A stretch of DNA of 5,856 bases. It comes from Armatimonadota bacterium. Its GTDB lineage: Bacteria > Actinomycetota > Acidimicrobiia > Spongiisociales > UBA5794. Shown here piece by piece: positions 1 to 4,119 of this stretch. The stretch covers positions 1 to 5,856 of the forward strand of contig QQUL01000119.1 of the NCBI GenBank assembly GCA_008501565.1. The letters are read 5' to 3'. Positions within the stretch are counted from its first letter, which is position 1; each line of letters starts with the position of its first letter. The translations under genes were made by a program, and so were the position numbers. Below the pieces are notes generated by a model. That model made no database searches. It was not told the origin of the DNA and saw only the letters and a list, made by a program, of their open reading frames with translations.

Positions 1-78
1 CTTGTGGACGATTCGCTTCTTCTTCGGGTTGATCTCGGGGCGTCTCCGCCGCTTCTGTTGGTTCTTGGAACTTGCCAT
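1..78 (-). CDS. rpsR: 30S ribosomal protein S18, N-terminal fragment (gene runs off the left edge)
   Basis: The ATG at 78-76 opens a frame of 26 codons without a stop up to the window edge. It begins MASSKNQQKRRRRPEINP and continues with a Lys/Arg-rich stretch ending IVHK. An AAGGAGA ribosome binding site (92-86) lies 7 nt before the ATG. S18 binds the 30S platform as a heterodimer with S6. The identification rests mainly on position: it follows rpsF and ssb on the same strand, in the conserved rpsF-ssb-rpsR order, and has the expected very basic N-terminus. The conserved S18 core (YxDYKD, RRxTG) lies outside the window and cannot be checked. No cysteine appears in the visible part, where many S18 proteins carry the first Cys pair of a zinc site. 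Confidence 0.8.
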   Translation of the reverse strand, partial: MASSKNQQKRRRRPEINPKKKRIVHK

Positions 79-85
79 GAACGTT

Positions 86-92
86 TCTCCTT
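86..92 (-). promoter_or_regulatory. Ribosome binding site of rpsR
   Basis: Reads AAGGAGA on the minus strand, 7 nt before the rpsR ATG. It lies in the 47-nt gap after the ssb stop codon and fixes the rpsR start. Confidence 0.8.
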
Positions 93-125
93 GAAATGGG
101 TGAGCTGGGGTTTGCTAGATGATGT

Positions 126-575
126 CTAGAACGGCGCTTCGTCTGGTCCGTAATCGTCGCGGGCTACGGGTGCCGCCGGAACGGAACCGCCGCCTCCATA
201 GCTACCGCCGCCACTGTCTGAGCGAGGGGTTTTGGTCACCTGGGCGGTTGCCCACCGCAGCGAGGGGCCGATCTCATCGATCCTGACCTCGACGACAGAG
301 CGCTTCTCGCCTTCGTTCGTCTCCCAGTTCCGCTGCTCGAGGCGCCCGGTGACAAACACGCGGTCTCCCTTCGACAGCGACTCGGAAATGTTCTCTGCGA
401 CTTCTCTCCAACAGGTACCGCCGAAGAAGCTGGTCTCTTCCTGCCATTCGTTGTTTCGATCGCGGTAGCGCCGGTTCACTGCAAGACGGACACGGGCCAT
501 CGCCACGCCGCTCGCTGTGAAGCGAAGCTCGGGGTCTTCTACGAGGTTCCCTACGAGGGTCACGCTGTTACTCAT
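126..575 (-). CDS. ssb: Single-stranded DNA-binding protein
   Basis: 149-residue SSB, which coats single-stranded DNA during replication, recombination and repair and recruits partners through its C-terminal tip. Residues 1-108 form the OB fold: MSNSVTLVGNL at the start, the DPELR strand (14-18), the ETSFFGGTCW segment (47-56) and the KGDRVFVTGRLE strand (69-80). Residues 113-138 are a short Gly/Ser/Pro-rich disordered linker. The tail ends DEAPF, an acidic-aromatic tip of the usual kind though less acidic than the E. coli DDDIPF. The linker is shorter than in many actinobacterial SSBs of 160-180 residues. The ATG at 575 is preceded only by purine-rich GAGAAGAGAG, so the ribosome binding site is weak. 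It sits 71 nt downstream of rpsF and 47 nt upstream of rpsR, and is very likely cotranscribed with both. Confidence 0.97.
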   Translation of the reverse strand: MSNSVTLVGNLVEDPELRFTASGVAMARVRLAVNRRYRDRNNEWQEETSFFGGTCWREVAENISESLSKGDRVFVTGRLEQRNWETNEGEKRSVVEVRIDEIGPSLRWATAQVTKTPRSDSGGGSYGGGGSVPAAPVARDDYGPDEAPF

Positions 576-646
576 GATTTCTCTCTTCTCTGTGGCCGAT
601 CCACCATCTCACCGACAGTGTGAAAGGCCTCTGTGACACTTTTCGT

Positions 647-934
647 CTACTTGACCAGCCGCATGATCTTGTGGCGAACCACACTGTCAAGCAGGCCGAG
701 GGAGCGATCGAGCGTTGTCTGGAGTTCGACATCCCCATCGAATTGGATGACGGCGTAGAAACCCTCGGTCATGTGGTCGATCTCGTAGGCGAAGCGGCGC
801 TTCCCCCAAAAGTCTGTGTCGGTTATGACACCGTCGCGGTCTGTGATGACCTTCTCGACCTCTGCGACCGCGGCACGGACATCGTCCTCTGCCATGTCGT
901 AGCGGTAGATCACCATCAGCTCATATGAGCGCAT
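647..934 (-). CDS. rpsF: 30S ribosomal protein S6
   Basis: 95-residue S6, the usual length, a 30S platform protein that pairs with S18. Recognisable family segments are MRSYELMVIY (1-10), WGKRRFAYEI (43-52) and the FYAVIQFDGD strand (59-68), with a basic C-terminal RHKIMRLVK. An upstream in-frame ATG at 958 would add eight residues, but the ATG at 934 was chosen because AGGAGGA (950-944) lies 9 nt before it and the protein then matches the family start. First gene of the rpsF-ssb-rpsR cluster. Its roughly 110-nt leader is rich in hairpins, which suggests feedback control of the kind known for S6:S18 leaders in other bacteria. That part is inference. Confidence 0.96.
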   Translation of the reverse strand: MRSYELMVIYRYDMAEDDVRAAVAEVEKVITDRDGVITDTDFWGKRRFAYEIDHMTEGFYAVIQFDGDVELQTTLDRSLGLLDSVVRHKIMRLVK

Positions 935-943
935 TTTCGATAT

Positions 944-950
944 TCCTCCT
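944..950 (-). promoter_or_regulatory. Strong ribosome binding site of rpsF
   Basis: Reads AGGAGGA on the minus strand, 9 nt before the ATG at 934. It decides the start in favour of 934 over the in-frame ATG at 958, whose coding extension would contain this site. Confidence 0.85.
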
Positions 951-973
951 CTGGACATCCGCTGTACGGAAGG

Positions 974-992
974 CCCCTGCAGATGGCAGGAG
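974..992 (-). promoter_or_regulatory. Stem-loop in the rpsF leader, close to the ribosome binding site
   Basis: In the minus-strand transcript, CUCCUGC (992-986) pairs with GCAGGGG (980-974) around the 5-nt loop CAUCU. This gives 7 bp including one G-U pair. It lies 23 nt upstream of the rpsF ribosome binding site. Farther downstream a UCCG/CGGA mini-stem (964-952) is also possible. S6:S18 mRNA leaders in other bacteria use a stem with a CCG-containing internal loop. CCG triplets are present here, but the fit to that motif was not computed. Confidence 0.4.
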
Positions 993-1000
993 CAGGATGT

Positions 1001-1028
1001 GGGTGCCGTTCAAGGCACCCGCGGTGCC
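1001..1028 (-). promoter_or_regulatory. Two mutually exclusive hairpins in the rpsF leader
   Basis: Read on the minus strand, three segments follow one another: A is GGCACC (1028-1023), B is GGGTGCC (1020-1014) and C is GGCACCC (1007-1001). B can pair with A (6 bp, loop of 3) or with C (7 bp, loop of 6), but not with both. Such competing stems are typical of attenuators and regulatory leaders. No U-tract follows C, so a terminator fold is not evident. Any control could act on translation, or the repetition could be incidental. Confidence 0.45.
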
Positions 1029-1052
1029 TGGTGACACCGACTGGATGTATGG

Positions 1053-1058
1053 ATTGTA
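1053..1058 (-). promoter_or_regulatory. Candidate -10 box for the rpsF operon
   Basis: TACAAT on the minus strand differs from TATAAT at one position. It would place transcription start near 1046 and give a leader of about 112 nt before rpsF. No good -35 hexamer lies 16-18 nt upstream, because that region is heptamer array, whose last unit CCGATAC also supplies the first three bases of the box. Confidence 0.4.
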
Positions 1059-1146
1059 TCGGATGTCAGACTTCAGATTTCAGATTTCAGATTCCAGATT
1101 CCAGCTTGCCGGACTCTTGACTTCAGGTTCGGTGATCGGTTATCGG
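1056..1146 (-). repeat. Heptamer array 1 (13 units of about 7 bp, CYGRNNN)
   Basis: Starting 2 nt after the DUF192 stop codon and reading on the minus strand, 13 heptamer-sized units fill exactly 91 nt. The order is CCGATAA, then CCGATCA, a 6-nt unit CCGAAC, then CTGAAGT, CAAGAGT, an 8-nt unit CCGGCAAG, two CTGGAAT, two CTGAAAT, and finally CTGAAGT, CTGACAT and CCGATAC. Twelve of the 13 begin CYGR. Neighbouring units are identical or differ by one base, a sign of local slippage or unit duplication. A 7-bp period is not compatible with a conserved coding frame. The array occupies most of the 214-nt stretch between DUF192 and rpsF. Confidence 0.85.
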
Positions 1147-1148
1147 CC

Positions 1149-1691
1149 TTAGTCCTCGTAGGTAAGGACGGTTTCGTCGGTGACCCAGTCGAGGTCACCG
1201 GGGTTGGCTTCGAGCGCGTACCGGTAGTCGACTTCACCCTCGGGCGAGTAGGTGGGACACGGACCGGACTCGCAGGGAATCATCGATGCCCTGCCTACGG
1301 GGATCCCCTCGATGTCAAACCAGACGATATCGAGCGGTATGAGCGTGTCCTTCATCCAGAATCCACCGTCAGCGTGGTGGCGCCAGTAGAACAGCATCCC
1401 GTCCAGGTCGCCAAGGTCAGTGATGCCCATCAGCCCGGTCGCCCGTAGTCCGGGAGAGTCAGCGATGGCAAGACGCATCACGCGGTCGCCGACGTGTACA
1501 TCCCTGATCTCGTGGTCAGCAAGAAGCGGTGGAATGTCCGTGGTCGTGTCCACCACTGATGATGTCGTGTTCGGTGCAACAGTTTCGGAACTCGTTGCCG
1601 GAGTTGGAGCCACGGAAACGTCCTGGGTCGAAGAGGATGCACAGCCCACGACCAAGAGGCATGTCGCAGCGGCAATGAAGACGAGTCGCAT
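1149..1691 (-). CDS. DUF192-family lipoprotein
   Basis: 180 residues. The N-terminus is a lipoprotein signal: MR, a hydrophobic stretch, then the lipobox VVGC with Cys17 as the lipidation site. A Ser/Thr/Pro-rich tether follows (about 18-57), then a DUF192 domain (about 62-175). DUF192 hallmarks visible are TGLMG (85-89), GMLF (98-101), FWMKDTLIPLDIVW (111-124), the pair Cys140/Cys145 and the YALEANPG turn (158-165). The family is widespread, exported and of unsettled biochemical function. Here it should sit on the outer face of the membrane. The start has no Shine-Dalgarno sequence, but TAGCGT ends 7 nt before the ATG, suggesting leaderless transcription. It is divergent from the DHFR-like gene and upstream of rpsF on the same strand, separated from it by the repeat array and leader. 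Confidence 0.9.
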   Translation of the reverse strand: MRLVFIAAATCLLVVGCASSSTQDVSVAPTPATSSETVAPNTTSSVVDTTTDIPPLLADHEIRDVHVGDRVMRLAIADSPGLRATGLMGITDLGDLDGMLFYWRHHADGGFWMKDTLIPLDIVWFDIEGIPVGRASMIPCESGPCPTYSPEGEVDYRYALEANPGDLDWVTDETVLTYED

Positions 1692-1697
1692 CCCACG

Positions 1698-1703
1698 ACG
1701 CTA
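1698..1703 (-). promoter_or_regulatory. Candidate leaderless -10 box of the DUF192 gene
   Basis: TAGCGT on the minus strand fits TAnnnT and spans -12 to -7 if transcription starts at the A of the ATG (1691). The absence of a ribosome binding site supports a leaderless reading. Confidence 0.45.
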
Positions 1704-1711
1704 CCGGCACG

Positions 1712-1727
1712 ACACCGATACCGGTGT
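1712..1727. promoter_or_regulatory. Inverted repeat between divergent genes
   Basis: ACACCG, a 4-nt spacer, then CGGTGT: a perfect 6-bp dyad in the 61-nt gap between the divergent DUF192 and DHFR-like genes. Its position suits an operator acting on both promoters. With 6-bp arms, chance cannot be excluded. Confidence 0.3.
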
Positions 1728-1740
1728 GCCATTCTTCGGC

Positions 1741-1746
1741 TAGGTT
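1741..1746 (+). promoter_or_regulatory. Candidate leaderless -10 box of the DHFR-like gene
   Basis: TAGGTT fits TAnnnT and ends 7 nt before the ATG at 1753. No Shine-Dalgarno sequence is present, as expected if the transcript begins at the start codon. This mirrors the divergent DUF192 promoter. Confidence 0.45.
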
Positions 1747-1752
1747 CGACTC

Positions 1753-2277
1753 ATGGCATCAAGTGTTGTTGCGTACGTTGCGATGAGTCTCGATGGCTAC
1801 ATCGCGGGAGACGATGGCCTTGTCGGCTTCCTCGACGACTTTGGCAGCGATGAGTACGCCTTCCACGAATTCATGGATTCAATCGGTGCACTCGTGATGG
1901 GTAGCGCCACGTACGAGCAGGTCCTTGGATGGGGTTGGCCATATGGCGAGATTCCTGCCCTCGTGTTGACTTCACAGGATCTGGCAGTGGCCGAGGGTGC
2001 AACCATCGAATTCTCAGACGAAGAAACGGGAGACGCTATCGGGTCATATGGGGCCATCACGGACAAGCGACTGTGGATCGTCGGTGGTGGAAAAGTGATC
2101 GTCGATGCGATGCAACAGGGTGCTGTCGATACCCTTGAGCTCTATGTGATGCCCGTTGCTCTTGGATCGGGAATCCCACTGTTCCCTGAACACTTCGATG
2201 GAACCCTGACTCTGCTCGAATCAACAGCCTTCAGCAACGGAGTCGTCCGCCTGATCTACCGCCCAGACCCCACCTGA
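1753..2277 (+). CDS. Dihydrofolate reductase / RibD C-terminal domain family protein
   Basis: 174 residues, a single DHFR-like Rossmann-type domain of the RibD_C group. Visible motifs are VAYVAMSLDGYIAG at the N-terminus (6-19), the nucleotide-binding segment LVMGSATYEQVLGW (47-60), a second glycine-rich segment LWIVGGGKVI (107-116) and PVALGSGIPLF (134-144). Members bind NADPH or a related cofactor. Most of these stand-alone proteins have no proven substrate, and this one lacks the classical FolA signature, so it should not be called a true dihydrofolate reductase. It is not next to riboflavin or folate genes, so context gives no pathway. It appears to be leaderless. Its TGA stop lies inside the first unit of heptamer array 2 and the gene converges on panB. 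Confidence 0.88.
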   Translation: MASSVVAYVAMSLDGYIAGDDGLVGFLDDFGSDEYAFHEFMDSIGALVMGSATYEQVLGWGWPYGEIPALVLTSQDLAVAEGATIEFSDEETGDAIGSYGAITDKRLWIVGGGKVIVDAMQQGAVDTLELYVMPVALGSGIPLFPEHFDGTLTLLESTAFSNGVVRLIYRPDPT

Positions 2278-2357
2278 ACTCCGACGTCCGACGTCCGACG
2301 TCCGACTTCTGGCTTCTGGCTTCTGGCTTCTGACTTCTGACTTCTGGCTTCTGACTC
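2274..2357 (+). repeat. Heptamer array 2 (12 perfect CYGRNNN units) between convergent stop codons
   Basis: Twelve exact heptamers without an indel, 84 nt. The order is CTGAACT, then three CCGACGT, one CCGACTT, three CTGGCTT, two CTGACTT, one CTGGCTT and a last CTGACTC. All begin CYGR. The first unit contains the TGA of the DHFR-like gene, and the last supplies two of the three bases of the panB stop codon (2356-2358 on the other strand). The array is thus the whole 78-nt intergenic gap plus parts of both stop codons. No intrinsic terminator is visible between these convergent genes, so the array may be what replaces one. Confidence 0.93.
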
Positions 2358-3255
2358 AGCGTTCCATCGCTTCGTCGGCGAGGAAGTGGTCCGATGGGCT
2401 CGAAAGGTTCCTGAGGATCTCTTCGGACTCAGGTGACATGTGATAGGTCTCGGCGTCGGACGGAAACGCACCTGACTCAACATCGTCGAAGAATGCCGAG
2501 ACCGCAGTGACGGCGTCATCGGCGAGATGAGCGTATTGGCGGACGAACTTCGGGATGTATTCGCCGGCTCCGAGGCCGGTTACGTCGTGGAACACGAGAA
2601 CCTGCCCGTCACAGTTGACACCTGCACCGATGCCGATCGTAGGAATGGACAACTCATTCGTGACGATCTCAGCGACGACATCCGGTACGCCTTCGAGAAC
2701 GATCGAGAAAACACCGGAATCCTCAAGGGCATGGGCGTCCGAGATCAGCTCATAGGCGGCTTGGGCTTCCTTCCCCTGCACCCGGTAGCCCCCCATGGCA
2801 TGAACCGACTGCGGTGTCAGTCCGAGGTGTCCCATTACAGGGATCTCGGCATCGAGGACAGCGCTGATCATGGGAACTCGCTTGCGGCCGCCCTCAAGCT
2901 TGACGGCACCGGCTCCGCCGTCGCGGACGAGCCGCCCGGCATTTGCGACCGTTGCCTCTTGGGTGGAGTGGTAGGAAAGCCAAGGCATGTCACCGACAAT
3001 GAGTGCCGTCGGGTCTGTTCGTGCGACCGCCGCCGTGTGGTGAACCATCACATCAACGGACACAGCCAGCGTGTCGTCGTAACCCAGGACCACGTTGGCA
3101 AGAGAATCGCCGACAAGGATGATGTCGGCACCCGCACGGTCCGCGATCCGCGCGGTCGGAGCGTCGTACGCGGTGATCATCTTGAGCTTGGCGCCACCCT
3201 TACGCGCGACGACCATCGGTGCCGTTGTGGGCTTGCGCCGGTCTTTTTCGGCCAT
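2356..3255 (-). CDS. panB: 3-methyl-2-oxobutanoate hydroxymethyltransferase (ketopantoate hydroxymethyltransferase)
   Basis: 299 residues. PanB transfers a hydroxymethyl group from 5,10-methylene-tetrahydrofolate to 2-oxoisovalerate, giving ketopantoate, the first committed step of pantothenate and CoA synthesis in the cytoplasm. The whole (beta/alpha)8 fold is present: ITAYDAPTARIAD (27-39), metal ligand Asp50 in LVGDS, Asp89 in VGDMPW, Glu121 in KLEGG, MGHLGLTPQSV (141-151), GGYRVQGK (155-162), catalytic Glu188 in VLEGVP, and IPTIGIGAG with CDGQVLVFHD (204-224). These residues correspond to E. coli Asp45, Asp84, Glu114 and Glu181. The protein is longer than E. coli PanB (264) mainly because of an acidic C-terminal tail (about 265-299). 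The ATG at 3255 follows GAGAGGAA. An in-frame TTG at 3297 lacks such a site. No panC or panD gene is adjacent. Confidence 0.96.
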   Translation of the reverse strand: MAEKDRRKPTTAPMVVARKGGAKLKMITAYDAPTARIADRAGADIILVGDSLANVVLGYDDTLAVSVDVMVHHTAAVARTDPTALIVGDMPWLSYHSTQEATVANAGRLVRDGGAGAVKLEGGRKRVPMISAVLDAEIPVMGHLGLTPQSVHAMGGYRVQGKEAQAAYELISDAHALEDSGVFSIVLEGVPDVVAEIVTNELSIPTIGIGAGVNCDGQVLVFHDVTGLGAGEYIPKFVRQYAHLADDAVTAVSAFFDDVESGAFPSDAETYHMSPESEEILRNLSSPSDHFLADEAMER

Positions 3256-3301
3256 GGGACGATTCCTCTCTCCCCGCCACACCGGGTCGGGGGACAATCA
3301 G

Positions 3302-3307
3302 AGGATA
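3302..3307 (-). promoter_or_regulatory. Candidate -10 box of panB
   Basis: TATCCT on the minus strand fits TAnnnT and would start the transcript near 3295, leaving a 40-nt leader that contains the ribosome binding site GAGAGGAA (3270-3263). No convincing -35 hexamer is seen. Confidence 0.3.
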
Positions 3308-3321
3308 CCGCACAACTATGG

Positions 3322-3349
3322 CTGAAAGCCGAGAGCTGAAAGCTGAAAG
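3322..3349 (+). repeat. Heptamer array 3 (4 units, CYGRNNN) in a divergent promoter region
   Basis: Units in order are CTGAAAG, CCGAGAG, then two CTGAAAG, each 7 bp and each beginning CYGR. The array lies between the divergent panB and PPOX genes and ends 11 nt before the predicted PPOX -10 box, so it covers the -35 region. It is much shorter than arrays 1 and 2, but unit length, phase and constrained bases are the same. Confidence 0.75.
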
Positions 3350-3360
3350 CTCATTTCCGT

Positions 3361-3366
3361 TATCTT
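3361..3366 (+). promoter_or_regulatory. Candidate leaderless -10 box of the PPOX gene
   Basis: TATCTT fits TAnnnT and ends exactly 7 nt before the ATG at 3373. No Shine-Dalgarno sequence precedes this ATG. The -35 position falls in heptamer array 3. Confidence 0.5.
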
Positions 3367-3372
3367 GCAGCC

Positions 3373-3852
3373 ATGGCCCGCAAAGACATCACCATGACGG
3401 ACGACGAGATTCAGGCGTTCCTCGGCGGAGAGCGCAAAATCCTTCAGCTTGCGACCCTGAGCATCGACGGCAGCCCGCACCTGGCGCCCATGTGGTTTGT
3501 GATGGACAACGGAAAGATCGTCTTCCGGTCATTCACGAAGTCTCAGAAGATCGTGAACCTCATGCGTGATCCGCGCCTCTCGGTCTTGGTGGAAACAGGC
3601 GACGCGTACTCGGAGCTTCGAGGAGTCATGATCAAGGGGACCGCGACCCTTGTGACCGATCCCGAATTCGTGCTCGACATCTATGGACGCTTGGCCGCGC
3701 GATATCCCATGGTCGGCGCCGAACCCGTTGAGATGACCCCCGAGGCACTCAGGCTTTCGTTCGGGACCCACGCCGTGAAGAACACGGCAGTCATCGTCGA
3801 ACCGAAGACCGTCACCTCCTGGGACCACACCAAGCTCGGCGGCGCCTACTAG
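3373..3852 (+). CDS. Pyridoxamine 5'-phosphate oxidase-fold (PPOX) oxidoreductase, probably F420- or flavin-dependent
   Basis: 159 residues with the split beta-barrel fold of the PNPOx-like / flavin-deazaflavin oxidoreductase superfamily. Typical segments are ILQLATLSIDGSPHLAPMWF (23-42), the phosphate-binding strand and helix FRSFTKSQKIVNLMRDPRLS (51-70) and ELRGVMIKGTATL (81-93), with WDHTKLGGAY at the C-terminus (150-159). The Thr55-Lys56-Ser57 step before the helix is where members contact the cofactor phosphate. Size and pattern fit the actinobacterial F420-linked PPOX class better than true PdxH, which is longer and carries a distinct C-terminal signature. Cofactor choice cannot be settled by eye and the substrate is unknown. 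It seems to be a single-gene transcript with its own promoter and a candidate terminator just downstream. Confidence 0.88.
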   Translation: MARKDITMTDDEIQAFLGGERKILQLATLSIDGSPHLAPMWFVMDNGKIVFRSFTKSQKIVNLMRDPRLSVLVETGDAYSELRGVMIKGTATLVTDPEFVLDIYGRLAARYPMVGAEPVEMTPEALRLSFGTHAVKNTAVIVEPKTVTSWDHTKLGGAY

Positions 3853-3863
3853 GAGTTCCGCGT

Positions 3864-3889
3864 ACCCAGGGTTCCAGTACCGGGTTTTT
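3864..3889 (+). terminator. Candidate intrinsic terminator after the PPOX gene
   Basis: ACCC (3864-3867) and GGT (3870-3872) pair with ACC and GGGT (3879-3885) around the loop TCCAGT. This is a 7-bp stem with a 2-nt bulge, and its end runs into TTTTT (3885-3889). It begins 12 nt after the stop codon. The bulge makes it only moderately stable. Confidence 0.5.
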
Positions 3890-3916
3890 CACTACTGGAG
3901 CCCACAGAACGCGTCG

Positions 3917-3935
3917 GCTGACGGAACCCGTCAGC
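3917..3935. terminator. Perfect 8-bp hairpin between convergent genes
   Basis: GCTGACGG, loop AAC, then CCGTCAGC. The stem contains the stop codon (3933-3931) of the small membrane protein on the minus strand. No T-tract follows on either strand, so it is not a classical intrinsic terminator. It could act as a 3' stabilising hairpin or an L-shaped terminator. Confidence 0.4.
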
Positions 3936-4119
3936 TGGGAGAGCGCAGTCCGCGAAGGGCGACAAGCAGGAGTCCGACACCGAACAACAGAACTGCGCCA
4001 GGGATGATCCACGCTTGGAAATCGAAGTCCGTCGTCGTGCTCGCAACACCGGCCACGGCCAGTCCAACGAACACGATGCCAAAGATGAACGAGATCGGAT
4101 CGAATGCGTGCCTTTTCAT
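3931..4119 (-). CDS. Small two-helix membrane protein (LiaI/LiaF-TM-like), coupled to the PspC gene
   Basis: 62 residues: a short basic N-terminus beginning MKRHAFDP, a hydrophobic helix (about 10-27), a polar turn TTTDFD (28-33), a second helix (about 36-55) and a basic tail RGLRSPS. Both ends are probably cytoplasmic. The ATG overlaps the stop of the upstream PspC gene as ATGA (4119-4116) and follows GAGAGGGG (4134-4127) by 7 nt, so translation is probably coupled. The arrangement and the start resemble small LiaI-LiaF-TM-like proteins found beside PspC/LiaF genes in actinobacteria. Family assignment is by general pattern, not by a decisive motif. A role in the same envelope-stress complex is inferred. 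Confidence 0.8.
   Translation of the reverse strand: MKRHAFDPISFIFGIVFVGLAVAGVASTTTDFDFQAWIIPGAVLLFGVGLLLVALRGLRSPS

Noticed and set aside
617..640. Inverted repeat AGTGT...ACACT around AGGCCT between rpsF and ssb
   Set aside because: Only 5-bp arms with a 14-nt loop and no U-tract. Rpsf and ssb are expected to be cotranscribed, so a terminator here is unlikely.
925..1152. Plus-strand open frame of 75 codons across the rpsF leader
   Set aside because: It covers heptamer array 1 (MSDFRFQISDSRFQ-like peptide), has no family resemblance and overlaps the rpsF start and promoter.
2256..2519. Minus-strand open frame with SEARSQK-type repeats
   Set aside because: Its repetitive part is array 2 read through in one frame and the rest overlaps panB out of frame. 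Arrays of 7 bp naturally give 7-residue peptide repeats, a known annotation artefact.
2527..3339. Plus-strand open frame of 270 codons
   Set aside because: Antisense to panB, whose protein is an unambiguous enzyme. The translated product is Arg/Asp/Gly-rich with no recognisable fold.
1056..3349. The heptamer arrays as CRISPR repeats
   Set aside because: Units are 7 bp and directly abutting, with no spacers. There are no cas genes.
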